DNA of 64,000 nucleotides from the NCBI GenBank assembly GCA_019751915.1, contig JAIEMS010000015.1:1-64000 (forward strand), given 5' to 3'. The stretch comes from Burkholderiaceae bacterium (GTDB lineage Bacteria > Pseudomonadota > Gammaproteobacteria > Burkholderiales > Burkholderiaceae_C). The notes beneath the pieces are model-generated. The model had not been told where the DNA came from and ran no database searches. It saw only the letters and a program-made list of their open reading frames with translations. The position numbers were made by a program, and so were the translations under genes. This document shows, one piece after another, positions 1 to 9,725 of this stretch; positions within the stretch are counted from its first letter, which is position 1; each line of letters opens with the position of its first letter.

Positions 1-672
1 GGCGTGGTGATCGGCAAGAAGGGCGAAGACATCGAGAACCTCAAGAAGGAACTCGCTGTGCGCTTGGGCGTGCCAGTCGCAGTCAATATCGAAGAAGTGC
101 GCAAGCCCGAAATCGATGCCAAGCTGATCGCTGACTCGATCACCCAGCAGCTCGAAAAGCGCATTATGTTCCGCCGTGCCATGAAGCGCGCCATGCAAAA
201 CGCCATGCGTCTGGGTGCCTTGGGCATCAAGATCATGTCGTCTGGCCGTCTCAATGGCATCGAAATCGCTCGTTGCGAATGGTACCGCGAAGGTCGCGTG
301 CCACTTCACACACTGCGCGCTGACATCGACTATGGCACCTCTGAAGCTAAGACCACTTACGGCGTTATCGGCGTGAAGGTCTGGGTTTACAAGGGTGACA
401 CACTGGGTCGCAACGATCTGCCTGCCGCTGAAACACCGCGTCCAGAAGAAGAACGTCGCCCCCGTGGCCCCCGTCGTGATGGCCGCCCTGGTGGTGACCG
501 CAACGACCGTGGTGCTGGTGCTGGCCGTGGTGGCCCACGCCGCCCTGTGGGAGCCAATGCGGCCCCTGCCGATGGCAGCGACAAACCTGCCGGTGCCGGT
601 GGTGCCGATGCCGTTAAGCGCGTTCGTAAAGCAGACGCGCCCGCTACAGCAGCGGACGGAAAAGGAGAATAA
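1..672 (+). CDS. rpsC: 30S ribosomal protein S3 (5' partial)
   Basis: C-terminal part of ribosomal protein S3, which sits at the mRNA entry side of the 30S subunit. The reading frame is open from base 1, so the true start lies upstream of the window. The KH-domain segment ([17 protein letters not shown]) and the S3 C-terminal domain ([20 protein letters not shown], then [15 protein letters not shown]) are plainly visible. The last 70 or so residues form a low-complexity tail rich in Arg, Gly, Pro and Ala ([14 protein letters not shown]), a long extension of the kind found in beta-proteobacterial S3. The next gene, rplP, begins 3 nt after the stop, as expected in the S10 operon. Identification is secure; only the 5' end is missing. 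Confidence 0.97.
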   Translation, partial: GVVIGKKGEDIENLKKELAVRLGVPVAVNIEEVRKPEIDAKLIADSITQQLEKRIMFRRAMKRAMQNAMRLGALGIKIMSSGRLNGIEIARCEWYREGRVPLHTLRADIDYGTSEAKTTYGVIGVKVWVYKGDTLGRNDLPAAETPRPEEERRPRGPRRDGRPGGDRNDRGAGAGRGGPRRPVGANAAPADGSDKPAGAGGADAVKRVRKADAPATAADGKGE

Positions 673-675
673 AAG

Positions 676-1092
676 ATGCTGCAACCTGCTCGCCGCAAAT
701 TCCGCAAGGAACAAAAAGGCCGCAACACTGGCGTCGCTACCCGGGGTAACTCGGTGGCGTTCGGTGATTTCGGTCTGAAGTGCATTGACCGTGGTCGTCT
801 GACGGCCCGCCAACTGGAGGCTGCACGCCGTGCTATCTCCCGTCACGTCAAGCGTGGTGGTCGCATCTGGATCCGCGTGTTCCCGGACAAGCCAATCTCT
901 ACCAAGCCCGCCGAAGTGCGGATGGGTAACGGTAAGGGCAACCCCGAGTACTACGTGGCCGAAATCCAGCCCGGTAAGATCGTGTTCGAAATCGTCGGCG
1001 TGCCCGAAGAACTCGCCCGCGAAGCCTTCCGTCTGGCTGCTGCCAAGTTGCCTCTGCGTACCACGTTCGTGTCGCGCATGGTTGGTCAGTAA
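676..1092 (+). CDS. rplP: 50S ribosomal protein L16
   Basis: Ribosomal protein L16, a component near the peptidyl-transferase centre and the A-site tRNA. The 138-residue product has the standard length and the canonical start [17 protein letters not shown]. Other L16 hallmarks are [13 protein letters not shown], the motif [14 protein letters not shown] and the C-terminal [11 protein letters not shown]. The ATG is preceded by AAAGGAGAATAAAAG, a strong ribosome-binding site that overlaps the end of rpsC. It is the second gene of the S10 operon fragment and is surely cotranscribed with rpsC, rpmC and rpsQ. Confidence 0.98.
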   Translation: MLQPARRKFRKEQKGRNTGVATRGNSVAFGDFGLKCIDRGRLTARQLEAARRAISRHVKRGGRIWIRVFPDKPISTKPAEVRMGNGKGNPEYYVAEIQPGKIVFEIVGVPEELAREAFRLAAAKLPLRTTFVSRMVGQ

Positions 1093-1109
1093 TTTCAGGA
1101 GAAACTGAT

Positions 1110-1304
1110 ATGAATACTGCTGAATTGCGCCAAAAAGACGTCGCTGGCATCAAGGACGAAATCAAGGCCCTGCAAAAGGCCCATTTCGGACTGCGTATGC
1201 AAAAAGCCACGCAACAACTGGGTAACACTGGCACGCTGCGTACTACGCGCCGTGACATTGCCCGTGCTAAGACTATCCTTGCTGAAAAGCAAGCCGCCAA
1301 GTAA
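1110..1304 (+). CDS. rpmC: 50S ribosomal protein L29
   Basis: Small ribosomal protein L29 (64 residues), which lies at the polypeptide exit tunnel near L23. The protein begins [19 protein letters not shown] and has the typical two-helix coiled hairpin with [16 protein letters not shown] and [15 protein letters not shown] Shine-Dalgarno sequence (CAGGAGAAACTGAT) precedes the ATG. Gene order rplP-rpmC-rpsQ is the usual S10 operon order. Confidence 0.97.
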   Translation: MNTAELRQKDVAGIKDEIKALQKAHFGLRMQKATQQLGNTGTLRTTRRDIARAKTILAEKQAAK

Positions 1305-1313
1305 GGAGCCCAC

Positions 1314-1583
1314 ATGACGGAAGCTAAAAAATCCCTCAAGCGCACCTTGATTGGCAAGGTGGTCAGCGACAAGCGTGAAAAAACTGTCACGGTGCTGATT
1401 GAGCGCCGTGTGACGCACGAGTTGTACGGCAAGATTGTCGGCAAGTCGAGCAAGTACCACGCACACGACGAAAACAACCAGTACCACACCGGCGACGTGA
1501 TTGAAATCACCGAAAGCCGTCCTCTGTCCAAGACCAAGAACTGGGTTGCTACCCGCTTGATCACAAAGGCAGAGCTGGTGTAA
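1314..1583 (+). CDS. rpsQ: 30S ribosomal protein S17
   Basis: Ribosomal protein S17, an OB-fold primary 16S rRNA binder. The 89-residue protein shows the family core [20 protein letters not shown], then HPLYGK-like [19 protein letters not shown] and the closing [18 protein letters not shown]. Its start follows rpmC by 9 nt with AAGGAG upstream. It is the last gene of the S10 cluster here: a strong terminator follows, and the usual next gene rplN (L14, spc operon) is not adjacent. Confidence 0.98.
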   Translation: MTEAKKSLKRTLIGKVVSDKREKTVTVLIERRVTHELYGKIVGKSSKYHAHDENNQYHTGDVIEITESRPLSKTKNWVATRLITKAELV

Positions 1584-1617
1584 GCCTATCCAGGCTCCAC
1601 GCTGCAAAGCGCACCGA

Positions 1618-1649
1618 AACGACCCACAATGTGGGTCGTTTTTCTTTTT
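1618..1649 (+). terminator. Rho-independent terminator after rpsQ
   Basis: A perfect inverted repeat of 11 bp per arm (AACGACCCACA and TGTGGGTCGTT) is followed by TTTCTTTTT. It lies 35 nt past the rpsQ stop and immediately before the peroxiredoxin gene, so it should end S10 operon transcription. Confidence 0.9.
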
Positions 1650-1660
1650 GGAGACCCCGG

Positions 1661-2167
1661 ATGATCAAAATTGGTGACACCCTGCCCGCAACCACCCTGA
1701 TGGAATATGTCGAAGTCGAGGGCGGCGGTTGCAGCCTCGGCCCCAACCCTGTCGATGTAGCCCAAGCCAGCGCGGGCAAAACGATTGCGTTGTTTGCTGT
1801 TCCTGGTGCCTTCACCCCTACCTGCTCGGCCCAGCATGTGCCCGGCTTTGTCGAAAAAGCGGCGCAGTTCAAGGCCGCTGGTGTCGATGAAATCTGGTGC
1901 CTGTCGGTGAACGACGCTTTTGTCATGGGCGCTTGGGCGCGTGACCAAAAAACCGCTGGAGCAGTACGCATGCTGGCCGATGGCGATGCCGCGTTCGCCA
2001 AAGCGACGGGCCTGACACTCGATTTGAACGGTAAGGGCTTGGGTTTGCGCAGCAACCGTTACTCGATGCTGGTGAAAAACGGCCAAGTCACGCAGCTCAA
2101 CATCGAAGGGCCAGGCCAGTTTGGTGTCAGCGATGCGGCCACCTTGCTGGCCCAAGCCAGCGCCTAA
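1661..2167 (+). CDS. Peroxiredoxin (Prx5-like redoxin)
   Basis: Thiol peroxidase expected to reduce hydrogen peroxide and alkyl hydroperoxides in the cytoplasm. The 168-residue protein has the peroxiredoxin signature PGAFTPTCSAQHVPGF, with peroxidatic Cys55 in the PxxxTxxC context, and a second Cys at about residue 82 (EIWCLSVND). The family motif NDAFVMGAWARDQ and the late Arg (LGLRSNRYSML) point to the Prx5/hybrid redoxin group. I chose the ATG at 1661 (MIKIGDTLPATTLMEY) because it follows TTTTTGGAGACCCCGG, with GGAG as ribosome-binding site. The longer ORF start at 1631 falls inside the terminator hairpin. It is followed by a convergent sulfide:quinone oxidoreductase-like gene. Confidence 0.92.
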   Translation: MIKIGDTLPATTLMEYVEVEGGGCSLGPNPVDVAQASAGKTIALFAVPGAFTPTCSAQHVPGFVEKAAQFKAAGVDEIWCLSVNDAFVMGAWARDQKTAGAVRMLADGDAAFAKATGLTLDLNGKGLGLRSNRYSMLVKNGQVTQLNIEGPGQFGVSDAATLLAQASA

Positions 2168-2181
2168 CGGGGCACTTGGGC

Positions 2182-3480
<1,299 letters not shown>

Positions 3481-3554
3481 TTATTTGCAACGGGCCAGTA
3501 AGCCCTTGATCCAATACACCGCCCTGGCGGCGTGCCGTGCCCAGCAGGGGCAAC

Positions 3555-3926
3555 TCATGCCGAGGCGGGTGCTGCGGCCGCAGCAGCAGCGCTGAACTCG
3601 TCAAACGCCGCCGAGGTTTTGGCCGCGTACATCAACGAAGGGCCGCCCCCCATGTAAACGGCCATGCCCAGCACCTCGGCCAGTTCAGCGCGCGTCGTGC
3701 CCAGCTTGACCAGTGTTTGGGTATGAAACCCAATGCACGGATCACAGCGCGCCGCCACCGACAAGGCCACGGCAATCAGCTCTTTGGTTTTTTTGTCGAG
3801 TGCGCCGTCTTTGGTGGCGGCCTGTGCCAAGGCGCTGAAGGCACGCAGGGTGTCGGGGATTTCGGTGCGCAGCGGGCCAAGGTCGGCAGAAATCTCACGG
3901 GTCAGGTCAAGGTACGAGGCGGTCAT
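3555..3926 (-). CDS. Carboxymuconolactone decarboxylase/AhpD-like protein
   Basis: Small all-helical protein (123 residues) of the carboxymuconolactone decarboxylase/AhpD superfamily. It carries the redox motif ARCDPCIGFHTQTLVKLG, a CxxC followed by the His typical of AhpD-like alkylhydroperoxidases, and an upstream Glu in KTKELIAVALSVA. This favours a disulfide/peroxidase reductant role over ring decarboxylation. The C-terminus is Ala-rich (SAAAAAAAPASA). It is transcribed towards the sulfide:quinone oxidoreductase-like gene 101 nt downstream, and a peroxiredoxin lies just beyond, so a role in sulfide or peroxide stress is a reasonable inference. Physiological substrate unknown. Confidence 0.85.
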   Translation of the reverse strand: MTASYLDLTREISADLGPLRTEIPDTLRAFSALAQAATKDGALDKKTKELIAVALSVAARCDPCIGFHTQTLVKLGTTRAELAEVLGMAVYMGGGPSLMYAAKTSAAFDEFSAAAAAAAPASA

Positions 3927-3944
3927 TGAGAGGCTCCAAAAGGG

Positions 3945-4028
3945 TGTTTTGAGGTTAATGTTGAATCAAAAGTGGCTCTAGCCGTTGTCGCACCTCAATT
4001 GTTAGCTATATTTTTAGTAGCAATCAAC
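3945..4028 (-). repeat. Dispersed intergenic repeat, copy 1
   Basis: Read on the minus strand it contains GCTACTAAAAATATAGCTAA followed at a distance by CGACAACGGCTAGAGCC. It matches the arrangement of the other copies listed in this window and lies between the AhpD-like gene and the RND permease gene. Confidence 0.7.
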
Positions 4029-4050
4029 AAGACGTAACAAGGCCCCAAAC

Positions 4051-7000
4051 TCAGGCATCTGGCTGCGGCACGGCACGCAGTGCATCCAAGCGGTGGCGGT
4101 AGGCGACGTAGTAAAGAATCGGAATCACCACCAACGTCAGTACCGTCGATACTGAAATGCCAAAAATCAGCGAAATCGCCAACCCGTTAAAAATCGGGTC
4201 GTCCAAAATAAAGAATGCCCCCAGCATGGCTGCCAGCCCGGTCAGCACAATCGGCTGGGCACGGGTGATGGCCGCTTGCACAATCGCCTGTTCAAACGGC
4301 ACATGGGCACGCACTTGCAGATTGATAAAGTCCACCAGCAAGATCGAATTGCGCACGATGATCCCCGCCAGCGCGATCATGCCGATCATGCTGGTGGCCG
4401 TGTACTGCGCACCCAGCAGCGCATGGCCCGGCATCACGCCAATGATGGTCAGCGGAATCGGGGCCATGATGATGAGCGGCGTTAAGTACGAGCCAAACTG
4501 CGCCACCACCAACAGGTAAATCAAAATCAGGCCGACACCGTAGGCTGCGCCCATGTCGCGGAAGGTTTCGTAGGTGATTTGCCACTCGCCATCCCACTTG
4601 AGGGCATAACCGCGCCAAGCATCTTGCGGCGTACTGATGAAGTATTCCTCCAAAGCACCCCCATCGGGCGTGACCAGCTTGGCAATCTCGCCGCGCATAC
4701 TAAACATCCCGTACAGCGGGCTGTCGATATGCCCGGCCATATCGGCGACGACAAAATTGACCGGCAGCAAATCCTTGTGATAGACCGGCTGCTCGCGCAC
4801 GGTATCGCTCACGGTGACCAGTTCACGGATCGGCACCAGCGCACCCGAGGCTGTGCGTACCGTCAATTGCAACAAGGCCGTCACATCGCCGTGCTGCTGG
4901 GCGGGCAATTGCAAAATGGCAGCGGCGGGGTATTTGCTCTGGTCGTGCAGGTAGATGGCGGCCTCGCCCGCCAGTCCGGCGTGCAGTGCCGTGACGATGC
5001 TTTGCTGCGCTACGCCCAACATGGCGGCCTTGCGCCTATCGACCAGCAACAGGGTGCGCGGGGCGGCCACGATGCTGCTGTCGTCGGCATCGACCACGCC
5101 GGGGGTTTTCTCAAACACCGCGCGCACCGCCTTGGCGACCTGCCGACGACCTTCCGGTTCAGGGCCATAAATTTCGGCCACGATCGGGGCCAGCACCGGC
5201 GGGCCGGGGGGCACTTCGACGACTTTAACGTTGGCACCAAAACGTTTGCCAATAGTTTGCAATGCCGGGCGCACCCGCGTGGCAATGGCGTGGCTTTGGT
5301 CTTTGCGCTGGTGCTTATCGACCAGATTGACCTGAATGTCGCCGACCTCGCCGCCAGCACGCAGGTAATACTGGCGCACCAAGCCATTGAAATTGATGGG
5401 CGCTGCCGTGCCCGCGTAGGCTTGGTAGTCGGTCACTTCGGGCACCGTGGCAAGGTAAGCGCCCAGCTCGTGCAGCACGGCGGCAGTTTGCTCGACTGGC
5501 GTACCGGCGGGCATATCGACCACCACTTGAAACTCCGACTTGTTGTCAAACGGCAGCATCTTGAGCAGCACCAGCCCAGCAGCGGGCAAGGCCACCGAAA
5601 CGGCAATCAGTCCGGCAATACCCAGCCCCAGCAAGCGGCGGTTGCGCGAGCCGCGTTTTGCATCGAGCAGCGGGGTAAAGATGCGCGTAAAAAGCGGCGT
5701 GATTTTGCCCGCCATACCGTGGGCATGGGCAGGATCGGTGGGGGCAGTTCCTGCGGGCACAGCCTTCATCCACAGCCGGGCCAGCCAAGGCGTGACGACA
5801 AAAGCAATCGCCAGCGACAGCACCATGCCCATGCTGGCATTGATCGGAATCGGACTCATGTATGGCCCCATCAGGCCCGAGACAAAAGCCATCGGCAACA
5901 GCGCAGCAATCACGGTCAGGGTCGCCAAAATGGTCGGGCCACCGACTTCATCGACCGCACCGGGAATGATCTGCGCCAGCGTTTTACCCGGCTCCAACTG
6001 TTGGTGGCGGTGGATGTTTTCCACCACCACGATGGCATCATCGACCAAAATGCCAATCGAAAAAATCAGCGCAAACAGCGATACCCGGTTCAGCGTAAAG
6101 CCCCAAGCCCACGAGGCAAACAGCGTGGCCGTCAGTGTCAGCACCACCGCGGTGCCAACAATCGCCGCCTCGCGCCGCCCCAGCGCAATAAACACCAGTG
6201 CCACCACCGAAGCGGTGGCAAACAGCAGTTTTTGAATCAGCTTTTGCGCCTTGTCATTGGCCGTAGCACCGTAGTTGCGCGTCTCGGCGACCTGCACATC
6301 GGCAGGAATCACCGTATTTTTCAAAGTCTGCACCCGCTGCACCACGGCGTTGGCAACATCGATAGCGTTTTCACCCGGTTTTTTGGTGATGGCGATGGTG
6401 ACAGCCGGAAACTCCGCAGCCTTTTCGCCCGCTGTGCCGTGCCACACATAGCGGTTGGCCGGTGGTGCGCCGTCGCGGACATGGGCTACATCGCGCAAAA
6501 AAACCGGTTTGCCTGCGCGCACACTGACCACCAAATCGGCGACTTCCTCGGCACTGCGCAAGAATGGCCCCGATTCGATGGCCACGGTGCGATTGCCGCC
6601 AAGCAACTCGCCCACCGGCAAGCCCAGATGGGCCGATTGCAGCGCCCGGCGCAAATCATCGACCGTCACACCAACACTCGCCATGCGGGTGGCATCCATC
6701 TCGACCATGATGGCCCGGCCCGGCCCACCGATGGTGCTGACCTCCCGCGTGCCGGGCACGCGCTTCAAATCGGCTTCCATGCTGTGCGCCACGCGCTCCA
6801 AATCAAAAGCGCCCGATTGTGGATTTTGGCTGTGCAGCGTCAACGTGACGATGGGTACATCGTCAATGCCTTTGGGCTTAATCAACGGAGCCAACACCCC
6901 TAAGCCCGCAGGCAGCCAATCGGCATGGGAATGCACGGTGTCGTACAAGCGCACCAGCGCCTCCGTGCGTGGAACGCCGACTTTGAACTGCACCGTCAGC

Positions 7001-7305
7001 ACCGCCAAACCGGGGCGCGACAGCGACATGACGTGCTCGGCTCCGGTAATTTGTGCCAGCACCTGCTCGGCAGGGATCGCCACCATCTGCTCTACATCGC
7101 GAACACTGGCCCCCGGAAAGGCGATCAACACATTGGCCATCGTGACGTTGATTTGCGGCTCCTCCTCGCGCGGTGTCACCAGCACGGCAAATGCGCCCAG
7201 CAGCAAGGCCAGCAACGCCAACAGCGGTGTGATTTGTGCGCTCTGGAAAAACGCCGCAATGCGGCCCGAAACGCCCAGCGGCGGATGGTCTTTGGCTTGC
7301 GTCAT
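4051..7305 (-). CDS. RND efflux transporter permease
   Basis: Inner-membrane proton/drug antiporter of the RND superfamily (about 1084 residues), the pump subunit of a tripartite efflux system. Visible are the first transmembrane helix (ITPLLALLALLLGAFAVLV), a large periplasmic porter domain (VLIAFPGASVRDVEQMVAIP), TM4 with the paired acidic residues for proton relay (SIGILVDDAIVVVENIHRH) and the repeated second half ending VLTLVVIPILYYVAY. I prefer the ATG at 7305 with GAAGG about 11 nt upstream. The ORF-track start is a TTG at 7323 that would overlap the adaptor gene stop. The adaptor lies just upstream in the same operon; no TolC-like outer-membrane gene is adjacent. Substrate is not predictable from sequence alone. 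Confidence 0.93.
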   Translation of the reverse strand: MTQAKDHPPLGVSGRIAAFFQSAQITPLLALLALLLGAFAVLVTPREEEPQINVTMANVLIAFPGASVRDVEQMVAIPAEQVLAQITGAEHVMSLSRPGLAVLTVQFKVGVPRTEALVRLYDTVHSHADWLPAGLGVLAPLIKPKGIDDVPIVTLTLHSQNPQSGAFDLERVAHSMEADLKRVPGTREVSTIGGPGRAIMVEMDATRMASVGVTVDDLRRALQSAHLGLPVGELLGGNRTVAIESGPFLRSAEEVADLVVSVRAGKPVFLRDVAHVRDGAPPANRYVWHGTAGEKAAEFPAVTIAITKKPGENAIDVANAVVQRVQTLKNTVIPADVQVAETRNYGATANDKAQKLIQKLLFATASVVALVFIALGRREAAIVGTAVVLTLTATLFASWAWGFTLNRVSLFALIFSIGILVDDAIVVVENIHRHQQLEPGKTLAQIIPGAVDEVGGPTILATLTVIAALLPMAFVSGLMGPYMSPIPINASMGMVLSLAIAFVVTPWLARLWMKAVPAGTAPTDPAHAHGMAGKITPLFTRIFTPLLDAKRGSRNRRLLGLGIAGLIAVSVALPAAGLVLLKMLPFDNKSEFQVVVDMPAGTPVEQTAAVLHELGAYLATVPEVTDYQAYAGTAAPINFNGLVRQYYLRAGGEVGDIQVNLVDKHQRKDQSHAIATRVRPALQTIGKRFGANVKVVEVPPGPPVLAPIVAEIYGPEPEGRRQVAKAVRAVFEKTPGVVDADDSSIVAAPRTLLLVDRRKAAMLGVAQQSIVTALHAGLAGEAAIYLHDQSKYPAAAILQLPAQQHGDVTALLQLTVRTASGALVPIRELVTVSDTVREQPVYHKDLLPVNFVVADMAGHIDSPLYGMFSMRGEIAKLVTPDGGALEEYFISTPQDAWRGYALKWDGEWQITYETFRDMGAAYGVGLILIYLLVVAQFGSYLTPLIIMAPIPLTIIGVMPGHALLGAQYTATSMIGMIALAGIIVRNSILLVDFINLQVRAHVPFEQAIVQAAITRAQPIVLTGLAAMLGAFFILDDPIFNGLAISLIFGISVSTVLTLVVIPILYYVAYRHRLDALRAVPQPDA

Positions 7306-7319
7306 AGCGGTGCTTGCCT

Positions 7320-8375
7320 TCAACGGATGCGGGTTGCGGTTTGGGGCTCCGCAATCACCTGTTCGCCCGCTGCCACGCCCGTCAAGACTTCGACCCGATC
7401 ACCATCGACACGGCCCAAACGCACTTGGCGCAGCAGCGGTTTGCCGCCCTCGCCCTGTACATATACGCCCGTCATTTCAGCGCGGCGCACGATAGAAGCC
7501 AGCGGCACAGAAACCCCCTTGCCAGCACCAGCGCTGGCCCCACCACTTGCTAGTGGCAACCAGAGGCGGGCAAACATTCCCGGTGCTACGCCCTGCAAAC
7601 CGGTTGCCAAATCGACCCGAATCTGCACCGTGTGCGTCGCAGCATCGACCGTGGGCAATACTTGTACTTTGCTGGCACTCGGCCACTGCTGGGCACCGCC
7701 AAAACCGGGTAACTCCACCCGCACAGCGTCAAAAGGCACACCGCCCGCAGCGACCGATTGCGGCACAGCCGCCGTCATCCGCAGCTGCGTCGGGTCGTAC
7801 AGCGCCAACAACGCCTTGCCGGGCATCGCCATATCGCCCAGTGCCACCGGCACCTCAGAGACTATGCCGGCATACGGTGCGCGCACCATGTGCAACCCAG
7901 TCTGGGTGTGCGCTGCACCCGCTTGTGCCACCTGTGCGTTCACCTGCGCCCGGGTGGCTTTGAACTCAGACTCGGCCCGGTCAAGGGCTGCTTGGCTGAT
8001 GTATCTTTTTTGGAAAAGCTGCTGTTGGCGTTCGTACTCGCGCGCTGCCACCTCTTGCGAAGCGCGGGCAGCTTGGACTTGGGCCTCGCTGGCAGCGGCA
8101 CTTTGGTCGGCAGCACGGGCATCAATGCGCAGCAGCAATTGACCGGCCTGCACCCGATCACCCACCTTGACGGCCAGCTCCACCACGGCCCCCGAGACTT
8201 GGGCTGCTACCATCGTTTGGCGCACCGCTTCAACCACACCATCAAAACCAGCCCGGCTTTGCGCCGTGCCAGTCTGTGCCGAAAGTACCTTCATTTGTGC
8301 CAACGCTGGGCTCTGAACCCACAGCGCCGGTAGCGCTAGAGCGCAGGCAATTACAAGAGGACGAATCTTCGACAT
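7320..8375 (-). CDS. RND efflux periplasmic adaptor (membrane fusion protein)
   Basis: Membrane fusion protein that links the RND permease to an outer-membrane channel. The 351-residue product begins with a signal peptide (MSKIRPLVIACALALPALWV, cleavage near ALAQ). The first lipoyl half-motif follows (VSGAVVELAVKVGDRVQAGQ), then an alpha-helical hairpin rich in Ala, Gln and Glu (about residues 90-150). The second lipoyl half is MVRAPYAGIVSEVPVALGD, followed by beta-barrel and membrane-proximal domains ending VLTGVAAGEQVIAEP. It is the first gene of the pump operon; the permease starts about 14 nt downstream. A 76-bp divergent promoter region with a perfect palindrome separates it from an MFS gene. 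Confidence 0.92.
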   Translation of the reverse strand: MSKIRPLVIACALALPALWVQSPALAQMKVLSAQTGTAQSRAGFDGVVEAVRQTMVAAQVSGAVVELAVKVGDRVQAGQLLLRIDARAADQSAAASEAQVQAARASQEVAAREYERQQQLFQKRYISQAALDRAESEFKATRAQVNAQVAQAGAAHTQTGLHMVRAPYAGIVSEVPVALGDMAMPGKALLALYDPTQLRMTAAVPQSVAAGGVPFDAVRVELPGFGGAQQWPSASKVQVLPTVDAATHTVQIRVDLATGLQGVAPGMFARLWLPLASGGASAGAGKGVSVPLASIVRRAEMTGVYVQGEGGKPLLRQVRLGRVDGDRVEVLTGVAAGEQVIAEPQTATRIR

Positions 8376-8411
8376 GTGCAGGCTCTCAGCGATCAGGTTT
8401 TGATGCTTTAT

Positions 8412-8425
8412 TATTTGCGCAAATA
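8412..8425. promoter_or_regulatory. Palindromic operator candidate between efflux genes
   Basis: A perfect 14-bp palindrome, TATTTGCGCAAATA, sits in the A+T-rich divergent intergenic region between the RND adaptor gene and the MFS gene. Its size and position fit an operator for a MarR- or TetR-type repressor. No such regulator gene is present nearby. Confidence 0.5.
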
Positions 8426-8451
8426 GTTAAATAGTCAATTAGGCGATCTCC

Positions 8452-9630
8452 ATGAACCGTAATCTCTGGCTGCTGGCCTTGTGTCAGGGCCTTTTTTTGA
8501 CCAATAACGTGGTCTTCATCGCTATCAATGGCTTAGTGGGGTTGCAATTGGCCCCCTACAGCTGGATGGCAACCCTGCCGGTGATGGGCTATGTGGTCGG
8601 CGGTGCGCTATCGACCGGGCTGGTGGCACAAACACAACGGCGCTGGGGCCGCCAGACATCGTTCCAAATTGGGCTGGCAGTGGCACTGGTGTCGGCACTG
8701 CTGTGTGCTGGGGCCGCCTTCACGCACCAATTTTGGTTGCTGTGTACGGCCACGCTGGTCGCGGGCTACTACAGTGCCAACGGCCAACTCTACCGCTTTG
8801 CCGCTGCCGAACTGGCAGCACCGAGCTACCGCGAAAAGGCCGTCTCGCTGGTGCTGGCCGGCGGCTTACTGGGCGCGGTAGTCGGGCCTAATTTGGCAAG
8901 CCAAGCGCGCGACCTGTTTAGCGTGCCCTTTGCCGGAGCGTATGTGGCCCTCGTAGGGGTGGCATTGTTGTCAATGGTCTGCATGGCAGCGGTTCGTTTT
9001 GACCACATCACGCCAGCGCAACCGGGTACGGCTCCCCAACAAGGGCGCTCTTGGGCTGAACTGATGCGCCAACCGGCCTTTCTGGTGGCAACCTTGTGTG
9101 CGGCACTCAGTTACGGTGTGATGAATTTGCTGATGGCCGCTACGCCACTGGCAATGCAAGTGTGCGGCTACGCTTTCAGTGATGCTGCCTTGGTGCTCCA
9201 GTGGCATGTCATCGGTATGTTTGCACCCGGATTTTTTACCGGCCACCTGATCAAGCGCTGGGGGGTCTTGCCGGTGATGGGCAGCGGCGTACTGCTCTAT
9301 GCAGCCTGCGTAGCCATAGCACTGTCTGGGCAAGATTTGCACCAATTTACGGTGGCGCTGGCGTGTTTGGGCGTAGGTTGGAATTTTCTGTTCACCGGCA
9401 GCACGACTTTGGCCTTGCAAAGCTACCGCCCTGAAGAAAAAGACCGCGCCCAAGCGGCTATCAATTTTTGTGTCTTTGCCACGATGGCCTTCACTTCCTT
9501 CGCCTCAGGTGCGCTGGTGACGACGCAAGGCTGGGCATGGCTCAATATGGGTTCGCTGGTGCCAATTGCCATGACAGGTATGGCGCTGTGGTGGTTGGCA
9601 CTGCGCCAGCGCCGGTTAGCCCCGGCGTAG
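8452..9630 (+). CDS. MFS transporter
   Basis: Twelve-helix major facilitator superfamily transporter of 392 residues, predicted in the inner membrane. Hydrophobic segments run throughout (LWLLALCQGLFLTNNVVFIA at the start). The loop 2-3 region AQTQRRWGRQTSFQIGLAVA resembles the MFS signature, and the C-terminal half repeats the pattern (GHLIKRWGVLPVMGSGVLLY). It begins with ATG at 8452, divergent from the RND pump and sharing the palindrome-containing intergenic region. A bidirectional hairpin follows it. Drug or metabolite export is plausible; the substrate is unknown. Confidence 0.88.
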   Translation: MNRNLWLLALCQGLFLTNNVVFIAINGLVGLQLAPYSWMATLPVMGYVVGGALSTGLVAQTQRRWGRQTSFQIGLAVALVSALLCAGAAFTHQFWLLCTATLVAGYYSANGQLYRFAAAELAAPSYREKAVSLVLAGGLLGAVVGPNLASQARDLFSVPFAGAYVALVGVALLSMVCMAAVRFDHITPAQPGTAPQQGRSWAELMRQPAFLVATLCAALSYGVMNLLMAATPLAMQVCGYAFSDAALVLQWHVIGMFAPGFFTGHLIKRWGVLPVMGSGVLLYAACVAIALSGQDLHQFTVALACLGVGWNFLFTGSTTLALQSYRPEEKDRAQAAINFCVFATMAFTSFASGALVTTQGWAWLNMGSLVPIAMTGMALWWLALRQRRLAPA

Positions 9631-9652
9631 GTCTCCTCATGGGCTGCGCCGG

Positions 9653-9675
9653 GCCATTTTTGCATCAAAAATGGC
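9653..9675. terminator. Bidirectional terminator hairpin
   Basis: Inverted repeat GCCATTTTTG / CAAAAATGGC with a 3-nt loop, located between the convergent MFS and chemoreceptor genes. The A/T-rich arms would give a U-run on either strand. Confidence 0.6.
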
Positions 9676-9725
9676 AAAAGCGCTTATACAGACTAGATTA
9701 CTAGCTACTATTTTAATAGCACTTA
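9672..9725 (-). repeat. Dispersed intergenic repeat, copy 2
   Basis: On the minus strand it reads GCTATTAAAATAGTAGCTAG followed by a segment ending in AAGCGCTTTTGCC. It is the best-conserved left half of the repeat family in this window and abuts the 3' end of the chemoreceptor gene. Confidence 0.7.

Noticed and set aside
4579-6903. 774-aa ORF on the plus strand, antisense to the RND permease gene
   Set aside because: Its translation is low-complexity (many His, Gln, Arg) and matches no family. The minus-strand frame encodes a full RND permease with its motifs. It is a GC-rich codon-bias shadow.
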